Part shown: in pieces, positions 42,803 to 50,000 of the stretch
How positions within the stretch are numbered: position 1 is the first letter of the stretch
How the letters are laid out: each line of letters starts with the position of its first letter
Assembly: GCA_937896905.1 (NCBI GenBank)
Contig: CALBOE010000006.1
Coordinates: forward strand, 372,001 to 436,000
Direction of reading: 5' to 3'
DNA from: an uncultured Clostridia bacterium
GTDB taxonomy: Bacteria; Bacillota; Clostridia; Christensenellales; UBA1242
DNA: 64,000 nucleotides
Position numbers and translations under genes: made by a program
Notes under the pieces: model-generated
The model's database searches: none
The model's input: only the letters and a program-made list of their open reading frames with translations
What the model was told of the DNA's origin: nothing

Positions 42803-45212
42803 ATATATTGTACGAAACTTTATAGAATCACTGAACAATTTTGATGGATCTGACGAAGGAAGGGAAATATTAAAAAATCATGTATGTTATATTTCAGAGC
42901 ATAAAAACGAGATTGAAAAGACTTACCCAATTGATGAATTGTTACATATTGCATCGCAAAAGCTTAAAGTTTTTGGTTATGATGAAATGAATAAAATTAC
43001 TGCCATTGAGTTGTCAGATACATCTAGCATTGTTGATAACGCTGTTAAGAAATATCACGAATCTACAATGTCTTCAGAGAAAGAAAATGTTATATTAGAT
43101 GGGCTGCAAAAGAACATTATAGACGAATATCAAAAACTTCAAAATAGAAGAATTATGGTGTCAGCCCCTACATCATTTGGCAAATCATATTTGTTGCAAG
43201 AGATACTTTATAACAATGCTCAAGAATATGAAAATGTTATGCTTATATTGCCAACAATTGCTTTATTAAATGAAAATGTTAATAAATATCAATCATTAAT
43301 AAAAAAAGGAAAACTGGATTATAACATAGTGTCAACCAACTACGAAGACTTAAACATTAATTCTAGAAATCTATTTATATTTACTCCAGAAAGAGCTTTG
43401 AAATTTTTAGGCAAATATGATGTAAAAATTAACTTTTTCTTCTTTGATGAGGTTTATAAAATCGAAGAGAGATTAGATATAACAAAAGATGTTAAATCTG
43501 GAGATGATGTTATAAGTGGAAATGATAAAAGAGCTGCGGCATTTAGAACATGTTTGTACTTGCTTGCCAAATCAGTAAAAGATTATTATATTGCTGGACC
43601 GTTTTTGGATTTGGAGAATAAAAAATGTGTTGGTTTGAGGAAGTTTTTAACTAATAATTTTGTTCAAATATTTCAAGTCAAGTTTGATCCTACACTAAGA
43701 ATTACATATGATGCTTGGAAACTTGGTGATATAACGGAAAATAATTTCGTTATTCCTGAAGTTAGATCATATAAAACACGATTAGATCAGCAAAACCAAA
43801 TTGGAAAGTTGGAACGAATTAAAAAATTTATTGATGAACACGATCTTGGTAAAACAATAGTATATATAAATTACCCATCGAAAATTGTTGAAATATTAAA
43901 GGTGGCTAAAATTTTTGATAACCAGCCATTAAAAAATAAAGAGCTTGAAGAATTTATAATTCATTTGAAATCTAAATATAACGTAAATATGAACGGGATT
44001 TCTAGCGTAGAATATTGGACCTTAATCAAATGCTTAGAATTCGGTATTGGTATACATCATGGTAAGATGCCAAAGTATATACAAAACGAAATTTTAAGAC
44101 AATTTAATAGACCAGATGGTTTGAATTATTTGTTTTGCACTTCAACAATTATAGAAGGTGTAAACACTGTAGCTAAGAATGTTGTAATGTTGTCAAATAG
44201 TCATGGATCTGGCGATATGAAAAAATTTGCTTTTAAGAATATTAAAGGTCGTGCTGGACGATATTACTCTAGTTTTATAGGTAATTTATTTTATTGTGAT
44301 GCGGATCAGAAGAAACTTGATGATTCAGAATATATGCATCTTGAATTTTTAAATTATGGAGAGACTCCATTATTGCCAATTGATTTAGACAATACTGAAA
44401 AAGAAGATTTATCAAAGAATAACCATTATGAAAAAATGAAAAGAGAAAATAAATATAATAAAGATTTATTACCTGATGAGGTTTTCTATCAAAACAGATT
44501 ATTTGATAGGTTAGAGCAAGAACAAATATTGAAAAAAATACTAAGTGAAGATAATTTTGACAGGCTATATGAGTTAACTCAAAAAGTAATAAGTCGTGGA
44601 TTAAGTTTTTTAGCGTTGGTGAGAGAGGTTTTAAATTTAGAAGAAAATCTTCTTTTAGGTGATTCATTTATAACTCAGTCGGAGGATAGACAAAAAGAGA
44701 TATTGAAAAAATATAAAACCAAACTTTATTATATTTTGAAAGAATATGAGCAAGAAGGCTTTTCTGGATTATTAAAATATCAAATGCGACTGTCTAAATA
44801 TTCAGATGAACTAAAGCAAGATATGGACAATAAATACAATATTGTATTTGAACAAATAAGAACAACCATAGAATACGACATTCCTAAATATCTCAGCTTA
44901 TATCAATCATTATTTAATCATGCTTGTAAGATTAAAGACAAGGTTTTCGGGAATGGCGATCTTGATGATGTTATAAAATATTATGAAATTGGAGCATCTA
45001 ATGACTTTGGTAGATTGTTAATAGAAAGAGGGTTTCCTAGCGAATCGGCTAAGATGATTGAATTTGAACTAAGAAAGACTCATATTGATTTTTTAAATAA
45101 TGATAAGGTAATTCAGTATATAGATCAAACTCCAAATATAATTGCACATCTTGACGGATACGAAAAGAGATTGTATACAAGAATAATAGATTTATATAGA
45201 AAAGAAAAATAA
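42795..45212 (+). CDS. hamB: Hachiman helicase HamB
   Basis: An 805-residue SF2 helicase. Walker A is APTSFGKS (124-131), motif Ia ILPTIALLNE (151-160), motif II FFDEVYK (DEVY rather than DEAD/H, 218-221) and TPER at 197-200. The second RecA domain has GIGIHHGKMP, STIIEGVNTVAKNVV and motif VI IKGRAGRYY. The C-terminal third is helical with no known domain. The Ski2-like motif set and the coupling to hamA support HamB. Length is typical for the family. A terminator follows directly. Confidence 0.82.
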   Translation: MDKYIVRNFIESLNNFDGSDEGREILKNHVCYISEHKNEIEKTYPIDELLHIASQKLKVFGYDEMNKITAIELSDTSSIVDNAVKKYHESTMSSEKENVILDGLQKNIIDEYQKLQNRRIMVSAPTSFGKSYLLQEILYNNAQEYENVMLILPTIALLNENVNKYQSLIKKGKLDYNIVSTNYEDLNINSRNLFIFTPERALKFLGKYDVKINFFFFDEVYKIEERLDITKDVKSGDDVISGNDKRAAAFRTCLYLLAKSVKDYYIAGPFLDLENKKCVGLRKFLTNNFVQIFQVKFDPTLRITYDAWKLGDITENNFVIPEVRSYKTRLDQQNQIGKLERIKKFIDEHDLGKTIVYINYPSKIVEILKVAKIFDNQPLKNKELEEFIIHLKSKYNVNMNGISSVEYWTLIKCLEFGIGIHHGKMPKYIQNEILRQFNRPDGLNYLFCTSTIIEGVNTVAKNVVMLSNSHGSGDMKKFAFKNIKGRAGRYYSSFIGNLFYCDADQKKLDDSEYMHLEFLNYGETPLLPIDLDNTEKEDLSKNNHYEKMKRENKYNKDLLPDEVFYQNRLFDRLEQEQILKKILSEDNFDRLYELTQKVISRGLSFLALVREVLNLEENLLLGDSFITQSEDRQKEILKKYKTKLYYILKEYEQEGFSGLLKYQMRLSKYSDELKQDMDNKYNIVFEQIRTTIEYDIPKYLSLYQSLFNHACKIKDKVFGNGDLDDVIKYYEIGASNDFGRLLIERGFPSESAKMIEFELRKTHIDFLNNDKVIQYIDQTPNIIAHLDGYEKRLYTRIIDLYRKEK

Positions 45213-45245
45213 CATAGAACGGACTAACCATCCGTTCTTTTTTTA
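45213..45245 (+). terminator. hamB terminator
   Basis: AGAACGGA-CTAACCA-TCCGTTCT and seven T. Stem sequence repeats that of 41766-41788. Confidence 0.85.
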
Positions 45246-45413
45246 ATGCTGTTTTTTACGAAATTTGGATAAAAAACGAGTTTTGCAACAAAAGTCGATA
45301 CAATCGTGAGAAACTTTGCAACACTTTTGAAACAAAATGGATAACCAAACTCGTATAATATATGTAGGCATACAATTAAAAATTTAGAAAAGCATTTTAC
45401 AAATTTAAAAATA

Positions 45414-45475
45414 GAGACAATCTGAGAAAATAAGAGACACTCTGATAAGAAATGAGACAACCAAACCTATATAAT
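45414..45475 (+). promoter_or_regulatory. three GAGACA repeats with 20-bp period before a -10 box
   Basis: GAGACA at 45414, 45434 and 45454; the first two extend to GAGACA-N-TCTGA. TATAAT lies at 45470-45475, so the third repeat takes the -35 place. Exact two-turn spacing suggests an activator that binds one DNA face. An earlier TATAAT near 45354 is preceded by a similar AACCAAAC block, so the promoter region may be duplicated. 45246-45410 otherwise shows only two TTTGCAACA repeats. Confidence 0.55.
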
Positions 45476-45498
45476 GATTGTAAGGAATCAAATTGCCG

Positions 45499-45531
45499 AA
45501 GAGAGAAGTTAAAAACACTTCTCTTTTTTAC
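45499..45531 (+). terminator. terminator shortly after the GAGACA promoter
   Basis: GAGAGAAGT-TAAAAAC-ACTTCTC followed by six T. With the promoter at 45470 it would yield an RNA of only about 50 nt, or act as an attenuator before the hairpin array. Confidence 0.75.
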
Positions 45532-45543
45532 TGAAAAAATAGT

Positions 45544-45846
45544 TTCGAATGGACAAATGCTGTCCGAACGGAATTTATAAAATATTAAAAAATATTTCCT
45601 GCTGTAAAAAATGTGTTTACAACGGGGTTATTAAAATTTATTTGCAACTTGTTCAAATGGTGAACACATTGGCCTTGTACAATGTTTTCCGATACGACAA
45701 ATGTTGTCGGAACGGGATTGTTTAAATTGTGAAAAAATATTCCCGCTATATCAAATGGTGATACAGCGGGCTTGGTAAAATAACAGAAAATTTTATAAAA
45801 AAGTTGTAAAAATATGTCCCGTGTGGTCAAATGGTGAACACACGGG
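45544..45846 (+). repeat. array of six hairpins with constant loop and covarying stems
   Basis: Six units at 45544-45573, 45597-45627, 45644-45672, 45687-45716, 45742-45770 and 45818-45846. Five share the core N3-CA-AATGN-TG-N3' (loop AATGG, AATGC or AATGT). The inner stems differ but mostly pair: GGA/TCC, GTT/AAC, CGA/TCG, TAT/ATA, and GGT/AAC with one mismatch. Outer stems such as CCCGCT/AGCGGG and CCCGTG/CACGGG also change together. Unit 2 has a degenerate loop. Centres are 44-77 bp apart. There is no frame here with an SD. It is just upstream of the Rep-like gene. Confidence 0.75.
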
Positions 45847-45974
45847 ATTGATAGAATGTGGTTACCAATAACAATATTGGTTTTATCGATGGACTGCAGC
45901 CGTCGTTAAAATATAGCTAAAGTTAAGAACTGATCAATCTTAATGTAGGCACAAAATCTAAAAAAGGAGAAAGG

Positions 45975-46634
45975 ATGAGAAATTATATATTTGAATTTGA
46001 TCAACAAATTGCCTTAAGGTTAGGGCTTAAACTTAATGAACTTTTATTTCTAGATTACTTGGCGAAATTTATTAACAGTGGGAGTATGAGATGTAAGTGT
46101 ATAGAAGGTAAAAGATATTATAGATTAACCTACAAAAAGGTAATGGAAGATTTGCCAATTTTGAAAATAAAAGAAAGGCAACTTCGCAACATTATTATTT
46201 CGTTAGAAAATAAAGGAATATTACAAAGGTATTCTGAGTTGAAAAATGAAATGCATATTTATGTGGATTATGATGTGCTTTTCGGCAACAAATTGCCAGA
46301 TAAGTTTAACTTGTCGGAAGTTGGCTTCCACGATGAAGGAAATGGACTGCTTACAATAGATTATTATGATATTAAAAAAATAAAAATATTAAATAATAGC
46401 GCACGCGTGAAAGAAATTGATAAGCAAGAGTTGTTCAATCATTTATTAGCAAACTTAAAATTGGCGTACGGGGATGTTCTATATAAAGGATTTATTGAAA
46501 ATAAACTTGATATAGATGAAATAACTGATACTTATATTTTGTTTGATATAGGAAATGTCAAAATAGTTGGACAAACTTATGGTGATAAATTTAAGAAAGC
46601 ATTTGATGACACGATTGAACACTTATTAAATTAA
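45975..46634 (+). CDS. replication-initiator-like winged-helix protein
   Basis: A 219-residue protein. The N-terminal 100 residues look like the winged-helix domain of plasmid/phage replication initiators or replisome organisers: LRLGLKLNELLFLDYLAKFI, then YRLTYKKVMEDLPILKIKERQLRNIIISLENKGIL (split around residues 42-77) and a beta wing HIYVDYDVL. The C-terminal part (about 130-219) is unrelated to known domains that I recognise. SD AAAGGAG lies 7 nt before the ATG. Position downstream of the hairpin array and upstream of a GC-rich site suggests it binds one of them. A transcription regulator is the alternative. Confidence 0.6.
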   Translation: MRNYIFEFDQQIALRLGLKLNELLFLDYLAKFINSGSMRCKCIEGKRYYRLTYKKVMEDLPILKIKERQLRNIIISLENKGILQRYSELKNEMHIYVDYDVLFGNKLPDKFNLSEVGFHDEGNGLLTIDYYDIKKIKILNNSARVKEIDKQELFNHLLANLKLAYGDVLYKGFIENKLDIDEITDTYILFDIGNVKIVGQTYGDKFKKAFDDTIEHLLN

Positions 46635-46636
46635 CA

Positions 46637-46715
46637 AACCCCCAGGGGCGGTCAAATCTCTAGGCGAAAGGTTTTAAAGAGCGGGCAGGCAGTCGCACGC
46701 AAACTTTCGCAAAAT
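46637..46715. other. GC-rich structured segment, cos- or oriT-like
   Basis: A short GC-rich block in AT-rich DNA. CCCCCAGGGGCGGTCAAA begins it, then a GCGGGCAGGCAGTCGCACGC stretch and a pair of GCGAAAG / CTTTCGC arms (46663-46669 and 46703-46709). It recalls cleavage or packaging sites in Firmicutes phages and their satellites, but this is from memory of such sequences and not verified. Confidence 0.4.
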
Positions 46716-46824
46716 CAAAAATCAAAAACGAAACAAATGAAAGGTTGATAATTGATTATAAATAAATGAAAAATCGATAGTTTTGATTTTTATAATAAAT
46801 CAAAAAATAATCAAAATTATTCAA

Positions 46825-46955
46825 AAGATGTTGCTCGTCGGCAATTTTATGTTTTGTAAAGCCGTTATTTATGCGTTTTGAAAAACTTTATCAATTTTGG
46901 ATAGATTGCCGATGAGAATATGTTTCGTGGCTTTAATAAAGCGTTTTGAAAGGAA
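46825..46955. repeat. diverged direct repeats inside an inverted repeat
   Basis: CTCGTCGGCAAT (about 46834) and ATTGCCGATGAG (about 46907) are inverted with one mismatch. Two diverged direct copies of a block ending in GCGTTTTGAAA (about 46850-46882 and 46920-46951) lie in and after it. The next 80 bp has four short TTACAAG-like repeats, possible recombinase arm sites. Confidence 0.4.
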
Positions 46956-47074
46956 TTTGGCTAATCATAACAATATTTCAAGAATACAAAGTTTAAAAGA
47001 TACAAAATTACAAAGTTACAAGATTACAAGAAAACAATTTAGAAAAATTTAAAATTAACACTGGACTTTAAAGG

Positions 47075-47104
47075 CAACATGCGGTTTAATGTGTGTTGCC
47101 TAAG
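47075..47104 (+). promoter_or_regulatory. hairpin in the excisionase leader
   Basis: GGCAACA, 14 nt, TGTTGCC: perfect 7-bp arms about 27 nt before the xis start; no T run, so not a terminator. Confidence 0.45.
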
Positions 47105-47128
47105 GTTTAGTGATATCAAGGAGAAAGA

Positions 47129-47386
47129 ATGAGATATAACGAAGAACTAAACCAAAAGCAATTAGCAGATTTAGTCTCAATAGAAACCAAAAGATTGTGT
47201 GAAAAATACAATAAAGATTTTCTGGATTGTGAGGACTTAATCAAAATAACAAACTTGGGGAGAGATAATGTTCGTGCAATGATGCATAGAAGAGATTTCC
47301 CATTGTTAAAAATCGGTAGAAGAAATGTTGTAAATATCAGTAGTTTTGCTTACTGGTGTATTAAACAAACATATAAGGAGATGTAA
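47129..47386 (+). CDS. excisionase-like DNA-binding protein
   Basis: An 85-residue protein. The central segment CEDLIKITNLGRDNVRAMMHRRDFPLLKIGRRNVV (split around residues 32-66) is the winged-helix pattern of small excisionase/AlpA-like proteins. In integrative elements these bend DNA and steer the integrase to excision. It ends 2 bp before the integrase, so both are made together. SD AAGGAG lies 7 nt before the ATG. Confidence 0.8.
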   Translation: MRYNEELNQKQLADLVSIETKRLCEKYNKDFLDCEDLIKITNLGRDNVRAMMHRRDFPLLKIGRRNVVNISSFAYWCIKQTYKEM

Positions 47387-47388
47387 AA

Positions 47389-48591
47389 ATGGCAAAAAGG
47401 AAAGCAACACGCCGTGGAAACGGAGAGGGTTCAATATGGCAAAGACCAGATGGTAGATGGCTTGGACAAATATCACTTGGTTACGATGAAGAAGGAAAAC
47501 TTAAAAGAAAGACATTTTATGGAAAAACAAGAAGTGAAGTTTCGCTTAAAATGACATCCGAATTGAGTTATATAATGAAAAACGGATATCAAACAGTGTG
47601 TAAAGAAAAATTTGAAACAATATTTATGGAGTGGTTGTTGGTGTTTAAAAGGAACACAGTTCAAGCAAGAACATTTGAAAGAATACTAAGCAATGCAAAA
47701 ACACATGTTATACCAGAACTTGGTAAATATGGTTTAGATGAAATCAATATGCAAGCCATACAAAAAATGATAAACAGATTATACCTAAAAGAGTTGTCTC
47801 TAGATGTGATTAAGAAATCAAAGCAAATAGTTGGACAGTTCTTTGAATATGCAATAGATAACGAAATGGCAATTAAAAATCCAACAGCAAAAATAAAAAT
47901 TCAAAAAAGAGAGAAGCATATTGAAGATGCACAAAGATACAAGGCAATTCCACCAGATAAAAGAGATGAGTTTATAAAAGCATTAGATAGTCAAACAATT
48001 CTCAAACCAATGTGCTTGGTTATGATGTGCTGTGGGCTAAGAATTGGAGAAACATTAGCACTAACTTGGAGAGATGTGGATATTGAAAGAAAGTTAATAC
48101 ATATAAACAGAGCGATAACAGTAGATGTTAAGATGGATAAATTAGGAAATGTGCTATCAAGAAAAACAGTTATAGGCGACACTAAAACAGCGTGTTCGGT
48201 AAGAATTGTGCCTGTGCCAGATAGTTTAATTCCTGTCCTTGAAGCTTGGAAAGAAGATAGATGGATTGAGGGCAAGAAACACAATGTTGACTTGCTTGCA
48301 CCAGATAGCCTTGTGTTTGGCAAATATGATGGTGGAATTAGAACTTATAGAAACACACAAAACATATTCGATAGGTTCTGCAAACAAAATGGATTTGATA
48401 AACTAGGATTACACATACACGGACTTAGACAAACATATTCAAATATGCTATTCGAAAAAAGTGTAAATCCAAAAGTTATTCAAGGCCTACTTGGCCACAA
48501 AGACGTAAAGACAACAATAATGAACTACAACTCAGTGGATAAATCATACTTCGATAGAATTTCAAACTTAATAAACGAACAATTTAAATAA
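47389..48591 (+). CDS. int: tyrosine recombinase (integrase)
   Basis: A 400-residue Tn916/phage-type integrase. An N-terminal arm-binding domain (about 8-45, GNGEGSIWQRPDGRWLGQISL) is followed by a SAM-like core-binding domain (about 75-165) and the catalytic domain. The catalytic residues are R218 (CCGLRIGE), H344-x-x-R347 (HIHGLRQTY), H370 (LLGHKD) and the nucleophile Y380 (IMNYNS). The protein is complete. It presumably recombines the TTACCAAGG core in the tRNA-Thr anticodon loop. It lies about 1.3 kb from the right end; such genes often lie beside the attachment site. Confidence 0.95.
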   Translation: MAKRKATRRGNGEGSIWQRPDGRWLGQISLGYDEEGKLKRKTFYGKTRSEVSLKMTSELSYIMKNGYQTVCKEKFETIFMEWLLVFKRNTVQARTFERILSNAKTHVIPELGKYGLDEINMQAIQKMINRLYLKELSLDVIKKSKQIVGQFFEYAIDNEMAIKNPTAKIKIQKREKHIEDAQRYKAIPPDKRDEFIKALDSQTILKPMCLVMMCCGLRIGETLALTWRDVDIERKLIHINRAITVDVKMDKLGNVLSRKTVIGDTKTACSVRIVPVPDSLIPVLEAWKEDRWIEGKKHNVDLLAPDSLVFGKYDGGIRTYRNTQNIFDRFCKQNGFDKLGLHIHGLRQTYSNMLFEKSVNPKVIQGLLGHKDVKTTIMNYNSVDKSYFDRISNLINEQFK

Positions 48592-48597
48592 AAATAA

Positions 48598-48634
48598 AAA
48601 AGATTGGTTGAAATATACCAATCTTCTTTTTTAT
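48598..48634 (+). terminator. integrase terminator
   Basis: AAGATTGGT-TGAAAT-ATACCAATCTT followed by a T-rich tract. Confidence 0.8.
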
Positions 48635-48666
48635 ATGCTATAATAGAAACGTACAAAGGAGTAATA

Positions 48667-49701
48667 ATGTCTATTGAATTACTTTTAGATAAGAAGATAA
48701 CAAAAAACAAATTTAAAACATCAGAAAGAAAAATTATAAATATTAACAAAATAAAAGGTAATGAAAATTATGTGCTTTGCATTAATACCGAAATTTCAAA
48801 TAATGAAGATGCGAAATTTTATTTATCAAAGTTAGATGAAATAGTTAAAATTGTTGAATTAAATGGAGCTAATTATACTATTGTAACAAATGAACCAAGT
48901 TGTTTTTTGCTAAAGAATCTATATCCATTATGTCAATCATTTGAAAGTAAGTTAAGAAAGTTTTTACAAATAGCTCTATGCGATACTCAAGATATTCTAA
49001 CTGAAGCATATGATGAATTAAAGAAAGAGGTAATAAAAAAAATCCCTGAAGGTAAAATCAATAGAGATAATTCAATTTTGGAATATTCTGATTTGTCAAA
49101 TATTTTCACTTTCCTTTTTTCAGATAAAGAAGCTGTAGAAACTATTAAAAGTGATATTTTAAAAAGAAATAATAATTGGAAAATTCATCAGGATTTAAAG
49201 AATATAAAGGATAATACAATTTGGAATAAATGTTTTAAAAACAAATGTAAGTTTTTTAATTTTGATAAATATTATGTTGAATTATATAACTATAGAAATG
49301 ATGTTATGCATTTTCATAATATATCATATAAGGAGTATATTTCTGCAAAAAAGATATTTGAAAATGCTATCAGAGAATTAGAGCTTGAATTAAAATCAAA
49401 CATTGTATTAAAGGCAACGGAAATTTTAGACAATAAACTGTTTGCGACCTACGCGATAGATAAATTAATAAATGAATTAGTCCATAATTATAGACATCAT
49501 AATGAAATTCTTTTACCTTTGCTTAAAACTATCAGTAATTCTAATTACTTTATAAATAATAATCTTAGAAATATTCCAATTTCTTTTAAATCAAATTTAG
49601 CTAATACTATCAATTTATTGTGTGATTTAAAATTTATACGACATAATGCTATATTGCCAGATAATCAAGCAGTTTGTCACGACGACAAAGATAGAGAGTA
49701 A
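48667..49701 (+). CDS. HEPN-type protein, probable defence gene
   Basis: A 344-residue protein starting at ATG 48667 after AAAGGAG; a longer frame from 48604 runs through the integrase terminator. The middle holds a HEPN-like segment with YRNDVMHFHN, giving R210-x4-H215, the R-x4-6-H catalytic motif of HEPN RNases, within helical surroundings (about 85-245). The N-terminal domain (1-80) is alpha/beta and not recognised. It has its own extended -10 promoter (TGCTATAAT, about 48637-48644). Its position between int and the right end is typical for exchangeable accessory genes. Function as an abortive-infection RNase is inference. Confidence 0.65.
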   Translation: MSIELLLDKKITKNKFKTSERKIININKIKGNENYVLCINTEISNNEDAKFYLSKLDEIVKIVELNGANYTIVTNEPSCFLLKNLYPLCQSFESKLRKFLQIALCDTQDILTEAYDELKKEVIKKIPEGKINRDNSILEYSDLSNIFTFLFSDKEAVETIKSDILKRNNNWKIHQDLKNIKDNTIWNKCFKNKCKFFNFDKYYVELYNYRNDVMHFHNISYKEYISAKKIFENAIRELELELKSNIVLKATEILDNKLFATYAIDKLINELVHNYRHHNEILLPLLKTISNSNYFINNNLRNIPISFKSNLANTINLLCDLKFIRHNAILPDNQAVCHDDKDRE

Positions 49702-49793
49702 TTTATTAACTGTGTTTATAAAAGTAATGCAAATGTATGCAGTGCGGGCATATTTAGACCGTAATTAGAACAATTTAGAACGAAAGTAAGAAA

Positions 49794-49836
49794 AATTAGA
49801 GTCAACAGTTTTTGACGACTGTTGGCTCTTTTTTTG
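49794..49836 (+). terminator. terminator of the HEPN gene
   Basis: AGAGTCAACAGT-TTTTGACG-ACTGTTGGCTCT with one wobble pair, followed by seven T. It lies about 95 bp past the stop. Confidence 0.85.
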
Positions 49837-49892
49837 TGCCATAAAATAAAAAAATGGCAGGGTTTAAAATTTTCAAATAAAATTACAGACAT

Positions 49893-49924
49893 TAAAAAAT
49901 CCCCTATATTATAGGGGTTTTTCG
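49893..49924 (-). terminator. terminator of the tRNA-Thr transcript
   Basis: CCCCTATA-TT-ATAGGGG type stem (49901-49917); on the minus strand it follows the tRNA by 6 nt and ends in T residues. Confidence 0.85.
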
Positions 49925-50000
49925 TGGAGCTTATGACGGGATTCGAACCCGTGACCTCAGCCTTACCAAGGCTGTGCGCTACCTGCTGCGCCACATAAGC
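49925..50000 (-). tRNA. tRNA-Thr(GGT), intact, carried by the island
   Basis: A 76-nt tRNA with encoded CCA: acceptor GCTTATG / CATAAGC, D-arm GCGCAGCAGGTAGCGC, anticodon arm CAGCC-TTGGTAA-GGCTG (anticodon GGT), AGGTC variable loop and T-arm ACGGGTTCGAATCCCGT. All stems pair. It differs from the split tRNA-Thr in acceptor, D and anticodon stems, so it is not the repaired host gene. It has no promoter of its own that I can see and lies 260 bp downstream of the promoter of the disrupted gene. Confidence 0.96.

Noticed and set aside
45585..45830. 81-codon minus-strand frame in the hairpin array
   Set aside because: No SD or promoter; the array's own hairpin repeats explain the frame.
45544..45846. 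Type III toxin-antitoxin (ToxIN-like) RNA repeats
   Set aside because: Spacing is irregular (44-77 bp), units are hairpins not 36-nt tandem repeats, and the downstream protein is a winged-helix protein, not a ToxN-type RNase.
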